Shown: positions 27,322 to 37,379, counted from the first letter of the stretch. The stretch is DNA of 48,297 nucleotides from Arcobacter sp. F2176 (GCF_004116465.1 NZ_PDJV01000021.1:1-48297), one strand, 5' to 3'. The notes: generated by a model from the letters alone, not told the origin. A program made the numbers and translations.

Positions 27322-28320
27322 TTATCTAATAAAAGTACCTTTTAATATAGCTGGATTATAATAAACATACATAAATAATATTATCAATAAAATTATCCAT
27401 GAAGATATATAAATTATCATAGCCTTTTTAGCTTTTTCTTTTTCCTGCCATAATCTAGGCCTAATACCTTTAATAAAAAATACTATTTTACTAGCTAAAT
27501 TAATGCTAGTTATATTAATCAAAAGCAAAACTCCAGCTCCAATTGCTAAATCGCTATTTCCTGAGCCAATCATAATTCCCAAAACAGCAGCAGGAGGTAA
27601 TAATGCAGCAGATACCATAACTCCCACTAATACACTAGATAAACCCGTAGTAATTGACAAAGATGCAGCAGCACCTGAAGCTAAAGCAAGAATAAAAGAG
27701 TCATAACTAACTTCTGTTCTTGATAATAATTCATGGGCATCAAAAGTTTGATTAAAAATCATTGCAAAAAACATTGGAAGCATTATTGATATAAAAAGAC
27801 CAAATAGAACTGTTTTACTTGAAGAATACATTAGCTTAGTATCCCCAATTGAGGCTGAAAAACTAAATGCAATATTGGGTCCTAGTAGTGGAGCAATAAC
27901 CATTGCTCCTATAATAATTGCTAAATTATTATGAATTAGTCCTATTGTGGCCACAATTGTAGAAAAAACTAATAAAGAAATATAGTTTGAATTAATATCA
28001 CTATTTTCTTTCATTTCCTTATATATTGTTTCTTTTGCAGCATTTGCTTCATTTTCTTTTTTTTCTTTTTCTTCTGATTCTTTGGGTAAATAAGCTTCTA
28101 TTGGAAGAATCATCACTTTAGAAGTAACTTGATCTCCCATAATATGGCAAAAACTATCTATAGTTTTTTGCAAATTATAATCAGATACAATCATTCTTGA
28201 TACTTGCATACCATCTTTATCTACAGGAGAAAAACGCAAGTCTTTAGCTTTTACATTTTCTGCAATCTTCTTTACAAGTTCATTGCTTGATTCATTTAGA
28301 ACTACTTCAAGATATTTCAT
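27322..28320 (-). CDS. DUF389 integral membrane protein
   Basis: A 332-aa protein. A cytosolic N-terminal domain (about 1-120, MKYLEVVLNESSNELVKKI) with a charged Glu/Lys linker precedes about six membrane helices. The hallmark GLIHNNLAIIIGAMVIAPLLGPN and ALASGAAASLSITTGLSSVL are those of DUF389 (TIGR00341-type). The substrate is unknown. It starts 31 nt before def and may be read with the def-clpP-tig group. Length is normal. Confidence 0.88.
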   Translation of the reverse strand: MKYLEVVLNESSNELVKKIAENVKAKDLRFSPVDKDGMQVSRMIVSDYNLQKTIDSFCHIMGDQVTSKVMILPIEAYLPKESEEKEKKENEANAAKETIYKEMKENSDINSNYISLLVFSTIVATIGLIHNNLAIIIGAMVIAPLLGPNIAFSFSASIGDTKLMYSSSKTVLFGLFISIMLPMFFAMIFNQTFDAHELLSRTEVSYDSFILALASGAAASLSITTGLSSVLVGVMVSAALLPPAAVLGIMIGSGNSDLAIGAGVLLLINITSINLASKIVFFIKGIRPRLWQEKEKAKKAMIIYISSWIILLIILFMYVYYNPAILKGTFIR

Positions 28321-28351
28321 TTAATCTCTTTTGAGTAGTATAAAAAAAACT

Positions 28352-28864
28352 TTATTTATTTTTTTGGTTTTTCTTATACTCTTTTTCAAATTTCTTTCTT
28401 TTCATCAAAGAAAGTTTTTCAATAAAAAGGTGACCTTCAAGGTGGTCCATTTCATGTTGCCATGCAACTGCGGGAAAGTCTTCTGTTTCTACTTTATGAT
28501 TGTTCCCAAATCTGTCTTGATACTCTACAATTATATGTTGAGCTCTTTTAACATCTTCATTAAATCCAGGAACACTTAAACAACCTTCAGTAAAAACTTG
28601 AATTCCATCTTTATGAGTTATTTTTGGATTTATTGCTTCTATTAAAGAGTCTTTTGCTTGAATATCATTTTCATCTGGAATTAAAATAATAAGAACATTA
28701 AGGGGAACTGCAACTTGAATTGCAGCAAGTCCTACACCACTTTGAGCAATCATTGTTTCATACATATCATCTAAAAGAGTGTGAAGTTCTTCATCGAACT
28801 TCTCCACATCTTTTGATTTTGTTCTAAGTAACTTATTTGGATAAGTTATTACTTCTCTAACCAT
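28352..28864 (-). CDS. def: Peptide deformylase
   Basis: A 170-aa metallo-deformylase that removes the N-formyl group from new proteins. All three motifs are present: GVGLAAIQ, EGCLSVPG (metal Cys) and QHEMDHLEG (two metal His and the catalytic Glu). The start ATG has AAGAGAAACA and lies 8 nt after the clpP stop. It is grouped with tig and clpP, the nascent-chain maturation and quality-control set common in this phylum. Confidence 0.97.
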   Translation of the reverse strand: MVREVITYPNKLLRTKSKDVEKFDEELHTLLDDMYETMIAQSGVGLAAIQVAVPLNVLIILIPDENDIQAKDSLIEAINPKITHKDGIQVFTEGCLSVPGFNEDVKRAQHIIVEYQDRFGNNHKVETEDFPAVAWQHEMDHLEGHLFIEKLSLMKRKKFEKEYKKNQKNK

Positions 28865-28872
28865 TGTTTCTC

Positions 28873-29457
28873 TTACTTGTGATTTGTGATTACTTCGTCA
28901 ATCAATCCATATTTACAAGCTTCTTCTGCACTCATAAAGTTATCTCTATCTGTATCTTTTTCAATAACTTTTAATGGTTGACCTGTTTGTTCAGAAATCA
29001 TTTGGTTAAGAGTATCTTTCATTCTTTGAATCTCTTTTGCTTGAATTTGAATATCAGTTGCTTGACCTTGTGCTCCACCTAATGGTTGGTGAATCATAAC
29101 TCTAGAGTTAGGTAAAGAATATCTTTTACCCTTAACTCCAGAACTTAATAAGAATGCACCCATTGAAGCAGCTTGTCCTATACAAATAGTACAAACATCA
29201 GGTTTGATATAGTTCATAGTATCATATATAGACATTCCACTTGTGATAACTCCACCCGGAGAGTTTATGTATAAATAGATATCTTTATCTGGATCTTCAG
29301 CTTCTAAGAAAAGTAATTGTGCTACAACTGTAGAAGCAACAGCATCATTTATCTCTCCACTTAACATAATAATTCTATCTTTTAGAAGTCTTGAATAAAT
29401 ATCATAACTTCTTTCACCTCTACCAGATTTTTCTACAACGTATGGAATATAACTCAT
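28873..29457 (-). CDS. clpP: ATP-dependent Clp protease proteolytic subunit
   Basis: A 194-aa ClpP. The oxyanion strand has [19 protein letters not shown]. The catalytic Ser lies in [16 protein letters not shown], the His in [16 protein letters not shown], and the Asp in [15 protein letters not shown]-type context ([21 protein letters not shown]). The N-terminus ([20 protein letters not shown]) matches the family, so start and length are right. It lies 20 nt downstream of tig. Confidence 0.98.
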   Translation of the reverse strand: MSYIPYVVEKSGRGERSYDIYSRLLKDRIIMLSGEINDAVASTVVAQLLFLEAEDPDKDIYLYINSPGGVITSGMSIYDTMNYIKPDVCTICIGQAASMGAFLLSSGVKGKRYSLPNSRVMIHQPLGGAQGQATDIQIQAKEIQRMKDTLNQMISEQTGQPLKVIEKDTDRDNFMSAEEACKYGLIDEVITNHK

Positions 29458-29477
29458 ATAATTTTCCTATTATTAAT

Positions 29478-30779
29478 TTATTTACCTAATTTTTCGTCAA
29501 ATAATTTATTTAAAACTTTATCTTCAATCATTGACATTTTAATAGCTGGCATATAACCTGCATCTTGGTATTGTTTTAAAACATCTTGAGGATTTTGTCC
29601 ATTTTGCATTGCTTCATAATAAATTACTTGAGTAACTTCTTGATCATTTACTTCTACACCTTCAGCAGCAGCTAAAGCATCAACAATAAATGTAGCTTTT
29701 ACAGAAGTTTCAGCATCAGCTTTTAATTCATCTCTAATTGCTTCTACTTTTTCAGCATTTTCTTGAAGTTCTTTAATTTCTTCTTCAGTCATTGTTCTTA
29801 CTTTATTATTTAAAGCATAATTAACTTCTTGTTCAACAACACTTGTTGGTAAAGCAAATTTAACATTTTCAACTAATTTGTCTAAATATTCAGGTTTTAA
29901 TTCTTCTCTATAATATGTATACATTAATTCAGTTTTCATTTGTTCTTCAATTTTTGCTTTTAATGTATCAATTGTAGCATCTTCTTCATTTGGTAACATC
30001 TTTTTAGCAAATTCATCATCTAATTCAGCAGGAACTTTTTCTTGAATTTCATGTAAAGTTACTTTAAATGTAGCTTCTTTTCCAGCTAAATTTTTAGCTT
30101 GGTAAGATTCAGGGAAAGTTACAACGATATCTTTTTGTTCTTCATATTTCATTCCTAAAACTTGCTCTTCAAATCCTGGAATAAATGAATTAGAACCAAC
30201 TTCTAATGCATACTTTTCAGCTTTACCACCTTCAAAAGCAACACCATCAACAAAACCTTCAAAATCAATGACAGCGAAGTCACCCTCTTTTACCATTCTT
30301 TTTCTTTTGATTTTTTCTAACGGAGCTGAACCTTTTGCAAGATTTTCTAATCTCTCAGTAAGATCTTTTTTAGCAACTTTTTTCTCTTTAACAGCAGGAA
30401 CTAATGATTTGTAATCACCTAAATCAAATTTTGGTTTACAAGAAATCTTAAGTTCTACATCAATGTCACCATCTTCTTTTTTATCAAATTTACTAACACC
30501 TGGTTCACCAATTAATTCTTCATTCGCAATTTCTAATTTAGCTAATCCTTCTTGTAATAAATCTCTTAATACTTCGTTAGCTGCATCTTCAGACAATTTT
30601 TCACCATATCTAGCTTTAACAACATTTACAGGAACTTTACCTTTTCTAAACCCTTGTATGTTCATTGTTTTTGCAGCTTCTTTAGCAATTTTGTCCATTT
30701 TTGCGTCGATTGTAGCTTTAGTCATAGTTGCAGTTATTTCTGCATTAGCTTCATCAACTCTTTTTGCGTTAAATTCCAT
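29478..30779 (-). CDS. tig: Trigger factor
   Basis: A 433-aa ribosome-associated chaperone. The N-terminal ribosome-binding domain includes the signature GFRKGKVP (residues 43-50). The FKBP-type domain covers about 150-245 (EGDFAVIDFEGFVDGVAFEGG, FIPGFEEQVLGM), and a long helical C-terminal domain follows. The start has GGAGAAAAGTTA upstream. It heads the tig-clpP-def run. Confidence 0.97.
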   Translation of the reverse strand: MEFNAKRVDEANAEITATMTKATIDAKMDKIAKEAAKTMNIQGFRKGKVPVNVVKARYGEKLSEDAANEVLRDLLQEGLAKLEIANEELIGEPGVSKFDKKEDGDIDVELKISCKPKFDLGDYKSLVPAVKEKKVAKKDLTERLENLAKGSAPLEKIKRKRMVKEGDFAVIDFEGFVDGVAFEGGKAEKYALEVGSNSFIPGFEEQVLGMKYEEQKDIVVTFPESYQAKNLAGKEATFKVTLHEIQEKVPAELDDEFAKKMLPNEEDATIDTLKAKIEEQMKTELMYTYYREELKPEYLDKLVENVKFALPTSVVEQEVNYALNNKVRTMTEEEIKELQENAEKVEAIRDELKADAETSVKATFIVDALAAAEGVEVNDQEVTQVIYYEAMQNGQNPQDVLKQYQDAGYMPAIKMSMIEDKVLNKLFDEKLGK

Positions 30780-30879
30780 TAACTTTTCTCCAATATAATT
30801 ATTTTGAGCGATTTTATCTAAATTTTACTAAGGCTTTACTAAAATTGTTCATTATATAAATCTACACAAAAGAGTCTCA

Positions 30880-32550
30880 ATGCAATTTTTATACCCTAAT
30901 GTTCTTTTTTTAATGTTAATTCCCTCTTTAATACTGTTTTTTTTAATTATTACTCAAAAAAGCAAATTTGAAAAAATATTTGATCAAGATGTTTTAAATA
31001 GACTTGCAATACCAAATTCAAATCTAACAAAAAAAAGTAGAAATATTTTACTTTTCATAGCACTCATTTTTATGGTAATTGCTCTTGCTAGACCTGTGAC
31101 AAATGAAAAAGAACAAAATATTAAACAAGAAGTAATTCCTGTGGTTGTAGCAATTGATGCATCAAAATCAATGTTAGCGCAAGATGTTCTTCCAAGTAGA
31201 TTAAAAATGGCAAAGAAAAAAGTATTAGATCTTATCAAATCACCAAATCAACTCTCAATTGGAGTGATAATTTTTGGTCAATCATCATTTATATTATCAC
31301 CACTTACAAATGATTTTACCTCATTAAATTTTTTACTTCAAAATTTTGATTATGATCTAAATATAAATAATGGTTCAAACATATTTTCAGCACTTGAAGC
31401 TTCAAATAAATTGTTAAAAAATTATAAATCAAAAAATATAATTCTATTAACAGATGGGGGTAATGAAGGTGACTACAAAAAAGAAATTGAGTATGCAAAT
31501 AAAAATAATCAAAATATTTATATCATAACAATTGCTACAAACAAACCAACTCCAATACCATTAAAAGATGGGTATGAAAATGATAAAGACGGTAATATTG
31601 CAATGGTAAAACTGAATGAAAGTATAAAAAAACTTAGTTTAAATACAAATGGTGGATATACAAATTATACACTAAATGATGACGATATAAACTCAATCAT
31701 AAGTGATATTACAAAAAAAGCAAATAAAATAAATATGCAAATAAAAAAACAAAAAACTTATACTGAACTATTTTATTATCCTTTATGCTTAGCTTTAATT
31801 TTACTCTTAATTGCCTTTTCATCACTGCCAAATATCAAATCAATTGTAAAATTATCTATTATTATATTCCTTTTTCAAAATATTAATCTACAAGCTTCAT
31901 TACTAGATTTTAATACTATTAAAGATGCAACAAAAGCTTATAATGAACAAGACTATGAAACTGCTTCTAATAAGTTTAAAGACTTTATAAATACAAACGA
32001 AGGCAAATATGATTTTGCTAATTCTTTATACAAAGAAAAAAAATACAAAAGTGCCTTAGATACATATAAAGATATAACAACTAGTAATGAAGAATTAGAG
32101 TTCAAAAAACTGCACAATATGGGAAATACTTATGTTAAACTAAATGATTTAGAAAACGCAAAAAAAATGTACGAAAAAGCCTTAAAAATAAAAGAAGACA
32201 AAGAGACAAAAGAGAACTTGGAAATTGTAAAAAATGCGATGAAAAATAAAGATAATAAAGACAAAAAAGAGAATCAAAACGATAAGAATGATAAGAATGA
32301 TAAAAACACTAAACAAAACAATGAAAAAGATAAACAAAACAAAGAGAAGAAGGGTGATAAAAGTAATCAAGAAAATAAAAATAAGAAAGATAAAAAAGAA
32401 TCAAATCAAACTAAAATAAAAGAAGATTTATTATCAAATAAAGAAGAGAAAAAGTGGCTTAATTTACTTAAAAATCAGAAAACACCCATCTTACTAAAAA
32501 AAGTTGAGACAAAGAACAATTCGGAAAATAGTTCTTCATCTCCTTGGTAA
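30880..32550 (+). CDS. VWA-TPR membrane protein (BatB/BatC-like)
   Basis: A 556-aa protein with N-terminal membrane helices (about 8-26 and 56-73). A von Willebrand A domain follows, with MIDAS residues in DASKSM (Asp93, Ser95, Ser97) and LLTDGGNEGD. Two further helices lie at about 290-335, TPR repeats at about 350-450, and a very Lys/Asn/Asp-rich tail after that. This resembles BatB and BatC joined in one chain, proteins linked to MoxR ATPases and envelope or oxidative-stress functions. No moxR, batA or batD lies beside it. It ends 2 nt from the convergent PPK2 gene. Confidence 0.85.
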   Translation: MQFLYPNVLFLMLIPSLILFFLIITQKSKFEKIFDQDVLNRLAIPNSNLTKKSRNILLFIALIFMVIALARPVTNEKEQNIKQEVIPVVVAIDASKSMLAQDVLPSRLKMAKKKVLDLIKSPNQLSIGVIIFGQSSFILSPLTNDFTSLNFLLQNFDYDLNINNGSNIFSALEASNKLLKNYKSKNIILLTDGGNEGDYKKEIEYANKNNQNIYIITIATNKPTPIPLKDGYENDKDGNIAMVKLNESIKKLSLNTNGGYTNYTLNDDDINSIISDITKKANKINMQIKKQKTYTELFYYPLCLALILLLIAFSSLPNIKSIVKLSIIIFLFQNINLQASLLDFNTIKDATKAYNEQDYETASNKFKDFINTNEGKYDFANSLYKEKKYKSALDTYKDITTSNEELEFKKLHNMGNTYVKLNDLENAKKMYEKALKIKEDKETKENLEIVKNAMKNKDNKDKKENQNDKNDKNDKNTKQNNEKDKQNKEKKGDKSNQENKNKKDKKESNQTKIKEDLLSNKEEKKWLNLLKNQKTPILLKKVETKNNSENSSSSPW

Positions 32551-32552
32551 TA

Positions 32553-33677
32553 TTAGTAATTAGCTGATTTTCTCATTTGCATCAACTCTCTTTGAACAGA
32601 GATGTTGATTTTATCATTTGCTTCAAAATTTAAAGCATAATTTTTCCCATCATAATCTACAGAATTTAGTATGATTTTCATGGCTTCAATTCTTGATAAA
32701 AATTTATCATCACTTCTTACAATATGCCATGGTGCACTTCTTGAATTAGTTCGTCTAAGCATTTCATATTTTTTTTCTGAAAACTCACCCCATAAATCTT
32801 GAGCTTGCATGTCTACTTCTGAAAATTTCCATTGTCTAAGAGGATCTTCAATTCTTCTATCAAATCTTCTTTTTTGTTCATCTTTAGAAACAGAGAAATA
32901 TAATTTAATTAATATCATTCCTTGTCTTACTAAATCTTGCTCAAAATTAACAACATCTTCCATAAAGATTTCATGTTCTTCTTGTGTACAAAATCCAAAA
33001 ATTGGTTCTACCATTGCTCTGTTATACCACGATCTATCAAATAAAACCATCTCTCCACCTGTTGGAAAGTGTTGAATATATCTTTGGAAAAACCATTGAT
33101 TTCTTTGTGTATCATCGGGCTTACCAAGAGCAACTATTCTGTAATGTTTATTGTTCATATATCTAGTAATTCTTCTGATAGCTCCACCTTTTCCAGATGC
33201 ATCTCTACCTTCAAAAAGAATAATCATTCTTTTATTTTCTTTTTCTAGATAATCTTGAAGTTTGATTAATTCTATTTGATAATGTTTAAGCTCTTCAAGT
33301 TCATAAATCTTTCTTATACCATCTTTCATAACACTTTTAGCAAGAGATTTATAATCACCTAATAAATCTTTCATCTCTTTATTTTGTGATACTACTTTTT
33401 CATATTCTTTGGCTGGTAAAGTAGTTTTATTCTCATCTAAAACTTCAATCTTCGGTTCTTCTTCTTGAGCTATAATAATACTATCTTTGTAATTATTCAT
33501 CAAAGTAATAGCATCTCTTTTAGTAATGTTATCTTTTTTTGAATACCCTAAAACTTTTACATATCTTTTTTTGTCATATTGAAATCTTGCTACATATTTT
33601 CTTCCATAAGTTACATGAGCAACTTTTGAAACATATAAACCATTATAATCTGTTTTTTCAAAATCATTTAAATTCAT
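32553..33677 (-). CDS. ppk2: PPK2-family polyphosphate kinase with integrase-arm-like N-terminal domain
   Basis: A 374-aa enzyme. The C-terminal ~240 residues are a PPK2 domain with Walker A FEGRDASGKGGAIRRI, Walker B FDRSWYNRAMVEPIFGF and lid RRIEDPLRQWKFSEVD, predicting transfer of phosphate between polyphosphate and nucleotides. The first ~75 residues are extra: GLYVSKVAHVTYGRKYVARF through ITKRDAITLMNNYK. This matches the layout of the arm-type domain of the integrase at 37990. It follows the second PPK2 gene by 3 nt. Which nucleotide it prefers cannot be told from sequence. Confidence 0.92.
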   Translation of the reverse strand: MNLNDFEKTDYNGLYVSKVAHVTYGRKYVARFQYDKKRYVKVLGYSKKDNITKRDAITLMNNYKDSIIIAQEEEPKIEVLDENKTTLPAKEYEKVVSQNKEMKDLLGDYKSLAKSVMKDGIRKIYELEELKHYQIELIKLQDYLEKENKRMIILFEGRDASGKGGAIRRITRYMNNKHYRIVALGKPDDTQRNQWFFQRYIQHFPTGGEMVLFDRSWYNRAMVEPIFGFCTQEEHEIFMEDVVNFEQDLVRQGMILIKLYFSVSKDEQKRRFDRRIEDPLRQWKFSEVDMQAQDLWGEFSEKKYEMLRRTNSRSAPWHIVRSDDKFLSRIEAMKIILNSVDYDGKNYALNFEANDKINISVQRELMQMRKSANY

Positions 33678-33680
33678 CTA

Positions 33681-34604
33681 TTATACCTTTGCAAATTTAT
33701 TCTCTTTTTCCATGTACTCAATTTCTTGAGTTCCCGTATTTACCAAGTTTTTGTCTATATTTAATAATTCAGATTCAACTTTATCTGTATATTTTACATT
33801 TGTTAAAATATATTTTATGCAGTTTAATCTAGCCAATTTTTTATTATCGCTTCTGATAACAATCCATGGAGCAATATCTGTATTTGAAGCCATTAACATA
33901 GAAAATTTAGCTGTTGTGTAATTATCCCAAAGTTTTTGGGATTCTTTATCTACGGGAGAGAGTTTAAATTGTTTTAAAGGATCTATCTCCCTTTTTTTAA
34001 ATCTTCTTGCTTGCTCTTTTTTTGAAACTGAAAAATAAAATTTAAACAAAATTATTCCTGATTTTACAATCATCTTTTCAAATTCTGGTACTTCTCTTAA
34101 AAACTCATGGTGTTCTTCTGTGGTACAAAATCCCATAACAGGTTCAACTCCACCTCTGTTGTACCAAGATCTATCAAAAAAGACCATTTCTCCAGCACTA
34201 GGTAGATGTTGAGTGTATCGTTGGAAGTACCATTGTGTTTTTTCTATATCACCTGGTTTCCCAAGAGCCACTATTCTTGCACCTCTAGGATTTAGATGCT
34301 CAGTGATTCTTTTTATGGTACCACCTTTACCTGCTGCATCTCTTCCTTCAAAAATCATCAAGACTTTTAAACCCATATCTTTTACATGATTTTGAAATTT
34401 TAATAATTCTATTTGTAATAAAGTAAGTTCTTTTTCATATTCTAAGGTCTCTTTTTTTACCCAGATTTGAACTTTTTTACCTTTTTGTTTTAACTCTTTT
34501 CTTTTTCTTTTAAAATTTTTTGACTTATGTTTTATATTTTCATGGGTATCAATCTCTTCGTCTTCTTTGAATTCATCTTCAATTATAACTCGCTTTTGTC
34601 CCAT
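33681..34604 (-). CDS. ppk2: PPK2-family polyphosphate kinase
   Basis: A 307-aa PPK2 with Walker A FEGRDAAGKGGTIKRI, Walker B FDRSWYNRGGVEPVMGF and lid KKREIDPLKQFKLSPVD. The N-terminus is a highly charged, Lys-rich segment of about 60 residues, and the arm-like domain of its neighbour is absent. It is upstream in a two-gene unit (3-nt gap). The two paralogues probably differ in nucleotide preference or direction (synthesis versus use of polyphosphate). Confidence 0.93.
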   Translation of the reverse strand: MGQKRVIIEDEFKEDEEIDTHENIKHKSKNFKRKRKELKQKGKKVQIWVKKETLEYEKELTLLQIELLKFQNHVKDMGLKVLMIFEGRDAAGKGGTIKRITEHLNPRGARIVALGKPGDIEKTQWYFQRYTQHLPSAGEMVFFDRSWYNRGGVEPVMGFCTTEEHHEFLREVPEFEKMIVKSGIILFKFYFSVSKKEQARRFKKREIDPLKQFKLSPVDKESQKLWDNYTTAKFSMLMASNTDIAPWIVIRSDNKKLARLNCIKYILTNVKYTDKVESELLNIDKNLVNTGTQEIEYMEKENKFAKV

Positions 34605-34622
34605 TTTATTACCTTCTAAATA

Positions 34623-35759
34623 TTAAAGTCTTGCTTTATATTCATTATAACCAAAGTTTTTTACAATTTGGTAACAATCCTCTGCCTTTTTTATTGCAAT
34701 AGATGGCAACTTAATTCCGTTAAAAGTGGTAGTTTTTACCATCGTATAATGTATCATGTCTTCTAAAATTATTTTATCACCTACTTTTAATGGCTCATCA
34801 AATGAATAATCCCCAATAATATCACCAGCTAAACAAGTATTTCCACCTAATCTATAAGTATGGGCTTTAAGACCAGATTCTGCACTATTTCTAATATCAG
34901 CTCTATATGGCATAGCAAGAGTATCTGGCATATGAGCTTCTGCTGAAGTATCTAAAATAGCTATGTCCATACCATTATTTACAATATCCAAAACTGTAGC
35001 AGTTAAGTATCCTGTTTTCCAACCTACTGCTTCACCTGGTTCTAAATAAACTTCTAAATGTGGATATCTTATTTTAAATTCTTTTAAAAGAGTAACTAAT
35101 CCATTTATATCATAATCAGCTCTTGTAATATGGTGTCCACCACCAAAGTTTACCCATTTCATTTTAGGTAAAAACTCACCAAACTTTTCTTCAAAACTTT
35201 TTAAAGCACCCTCTAGTGCATCTACATTTTGTTCACATAGGGCATGAAAATGAAGACCGTCTACATTGAAAATTGCATCTTTATCAAAATTCTTTTTTGT
35301 AATTCCAAGTCTTGAAAATGCTCCACAAGGATTATATAAATCAACCTCAACAGAAGAATATTCTGGATTTACTCTAAGCCCTATAGAAGTTCTACCTATA
35401 GCTTTGTTTTCAAATTTTTTTAATTGAGCAATTGAATTAAATACAATGTGATTTGACAGTGACACTATTTCATCAACTTCTTCTTCTTTAAAAGCAGGAG
35501 AATAAGTATGAACTTCTCTTCCAAACTCTTTAGATGCCAATAGCGCTTCATGTAATCCAGAAGCACAACACCCGTGTAAATACTCTTTACATAAATCAAA
35601 TGTTGAATATAATGAAAAACCTTTTAAAGCAAGTAGAATTTTCACACTTGCTTCATCTTGAATTTTTTTTAAAAGTTCAAGATTTTTCTTTAAAAGTTCT
35701 TCTTCACATACAAAGCAAGGACTTGGTAAATCTTCAAAAGAATTAACAATATCAGTCAT
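34623..35759 (-). CDS. nspC: Carboxynorspermidine/carboxyspermidine decarboxylase
   Basis: A 378-aa PLP enzyme of the alanine-racemase-fold decarboxylase group. The PLP Lys lies in [27 protein letters not shown] binds phosphate, and LEPGEAVGW and [10 protein letters not shown] complete the site. It forms spermidine or norspermidine from the carboxy precursor. I start it at ATG 35757-35759, inside the rubredoxin stop region (8-nt overlap). A TTG at 35771 would add four residues. Its partner dehydrogenase lies 291 bp upstream across the rubredoxin gene, so the whole alternative spermidine pathway is clustered. Confidence 0.95.
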   Translation of the reverse strand: MTDIVNSFEDLPSPCFVCEEELLKKNLELLKKIQDEASVKILLALKGFSLYSTFDLCKEYLHGCCASGLHEALLASKEFGREVHTYSPAFKEEEVDEIVSLSNHIVFNSIAQLKKFENKAIGRTSIGLRVNPEYSSVEVDLYNPCGAFSRLGITKKNFDKDAIFNVDGLHFHALCEQNVDALEGALKSFEEKFGEFLPKMKWVNFGGGHHITRADYDINGLVTLLKEFKIRYPHLEVYLEPGEAVGWKTGYLTATVLDIVNNGMDIAILDTSAEAHMPDTLAMPYRADIRNSAESGLKAHTYRLGGNTCLAGDIIGDYSFDEPLKVGDKIILEDMIHYTMVKTTTFNGIKLPSIAIKKAEDCYQIVKNFGYNEYKARL

Positions 35760-35916
35760 TATATGGCTCAAAATCTTCTTTACTCACACCACAGTCTGGA
35801 CATTCCCAATCTTCTGGTAAATCTTCAAATGCAGTCCCAGCAGCTATACCGCTATCTTCATCACCAATGGCTGGATCATATATATAATCACATACTTTAC
35901 AGATATATTTTTGCAT
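35752..35916 (-). CDS. Rubredoxin
   Basis: A 54-aa rubredoxin starting [15 protein letters not shown]. The two iron-binding knuckles are CKVC (residues 6-9) and CPDC (39-42), with the usual [14 protein letters not shown] end. It is a small one-electron carrier, often serving peroxide or oxygen detoxification. The ATG follows AAAGGACAAATT. Its stop overlaps the nspC start as ATGACTGA, an odd pairing of electron carrier and polyamine enzyme. Confidence 0.96.
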   Translation of the reverse strand: MQKYICKVCDYIYDPAIGDEDSGIAAGTAFEDLPEDWECPDCGVSKEDFEPYND

Positions 35917-36017
35917 AATTTGTCCTTTAAAAATGTTCCATTTTTCAAGGGAACCTTATATTTTTAACTTCTTTTAACGATGGAAATAAATTCCATCTAA
36001 AGAAGCAAAGCCTAAAG

Positions 36018-36035
36018 AAAGTAACGAGTTACTTT
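36018..36035 (-). terminator. Terminator after the carboxyspermidine dehydrogenase gene
   Basis: AAAGTAAC/GTTACTTT forms an 8-bp stem with a 2-nt (GA) spacer in a perfect palindrome, 15 nt past the dehydrogenase stop. On the minus strand it is followed by CTTTAGGC, and on the plus strand the stem ends in TTTTT. A second hairpin, GATGGAA/TTCCATC, lies at 35980-35998. Confidence 0.6.
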
Positions 36036-36049
36036 TTAAAATGTTTTAT

Positions 36050-37255
36050 TTATAGTTCAACTATTTTCCAAGGAAGACCTTGTTCCATTAATTCATCCAT
36101 AAATGGTTTAGCATCAAATTCTTCGATGTTGAATACACCTTTGTTTTTCCAAATACCTTTATAAAGCAGTTTTGAACCAATCATTGCAGGAACTCCTGTA
36201 GTATAACTTACAGCTTGTGCACCTGTTTCTTTGTAACACTCTTGGTGATCACAAATATTGTAAATATAAACTTTTTTAGCTTTACCATCTTTTACACCTT
36301 CTATGATACACCCAATGTTTGTTTTTCCAACAGTTCTTGGCCCTAAACTTGAAGGATCTGGTAGTAATGTAGTTAAAAATTCTATTGGAATAATTTCTAC
36401 ACCTTTATGCATAACAGGTTCAATTCCCAACATTCCTACATTTTGTAAACAATTCATATGTTGTATATAAGAATCTCCAAATGTCATAAAGAATCTAATT
36501 CTTTTAAGACCTTTAATATTTTTTGACAATGACTCTAACTCTTCATGGTATAAAAGATAAGATGGCTTTACACCAACTTCAGGATAATCATGATCAACTC
36601 TTATTTCTAGTGGCTTTGTTTCTATCCATTCCCCAACACCTTCATCATTTTTTTGCCAATATCTACCATTTGCAGATACTTCTCTAAGATTGATTTCTGG
36701 ATTAAAGTTTGTAGCAAAAGGGTATCCATGATCACCTGCATTACAATCCATAATATCAATGTAGTGGATTTCATCAAAAAGATTTTGTTGAGCATAAGCA
36801 CAAAAAACACCAGTAACTCCTGGGTCAAAACCTGAACCTAATAATCCCATAATATCAGCATCTTTAAACTGATCATTTCTTGCCCATTGTTCTTTATATT
36901 CAAATTTTGCAACATCTGGATGTTCATAATTTGCAGTATCCACATAATCAACACCACATTTTGTACAAGCATCCATGATTGTCAAATCTTGGTATGGCAA
37001 TGCCACATTTAAAACTAACTTTGGATTAACTTTTTCAATAAGTATTACTAAATCATCAACACTATCAGCATCTACAGAAGCTACAGAGATCTCTACATTT
37101 TGATTTTTTAAAATGTCATCTCTGATTGATTCACATTTTGAAATAGTTCTTGAAGCTAATGTAATTTTTTCAAATGTATCTATATTCATCGCACACTTAA
37201 CAGTTGCAACCCGACTTACTCCACCAGCACCAATAATTAATATACCTTTTTTCAT
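36050..37255 (-). CDS. Carboxynorspermidine/carboxyspermidine dehydrogenase (saccharopine-dehydrogenase family)
   Basis: A 401-aa protein from ATG 37255. AGAGG lies five nt before that codon, and the chain begins MKKGILIIGAGGVSRV, an NAD(P)-binding motif. A longer frame to 37324 adds 23 hydrophobic residues without support. Other landmarks are VLNVALPYQDLTIMDACTKCGVDYVDTANYE and GLLGSGFDPGVTGVF, typical of the Lys1-like group. It condenses a diamine with aspartate semialdehyde to make the carboxy-polyamine used by NspC. Campylobacter jejuni makes spermidine by this route. Confidence 0.92.
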   Translation of the reverse strand: MKKGILIIGAGGVSRVATVKCAMNIDTFEKITLASRTISKCESIRDDILKNQNVEISVASVDADSVDDLVILIEKVNPKLVLNVALPYQDLTIMDACTKCGVDYVDTANYEHPDVAKFEYKEQWARNDQFKDADIMGLLGSGFDPGVTGVFCAYAQQNLFDEIHYIDIMDCNAGDHGYPFATNFNPEINLREVSANGRYWQKNDEGVGEWIETKPLEIRVDHDYPEVGVKPSYLLYHEELESLSKNIKGLKRIRFFMTFGDSYIQHMNCLQNVGMLGIEPVMHKGVEIIPIEFLTTLLPDPSSLGPRTVGKTNIGCIIEGVKDGKAKKVYIYNICDHQECYKETGAQAVSYTTGVPAMIGSKLLYKGIWKNKGVFNIEEFDAKPFMDELMEQGLPWKIVEL

Positions 37256-37379
37256 AAAAACCTCTACTTTTAAAATTATTAATATTATATTAAAATAATA
37301 GTTAAAGAACAACAAGGTTACCAAAATTAGATTAAAATTTAATTACATAAAGATAAATTCTATTTAAAGAAATTTAGGA

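Noticed and set aside
37256-37324. Longer start of the carboxyspermidine dehydrogenase gene
   Set aside because: The extra 23 residues are hydrophobic and precede the canonical MKKGILIIGAGG start, which has AGAGG at the right distance.
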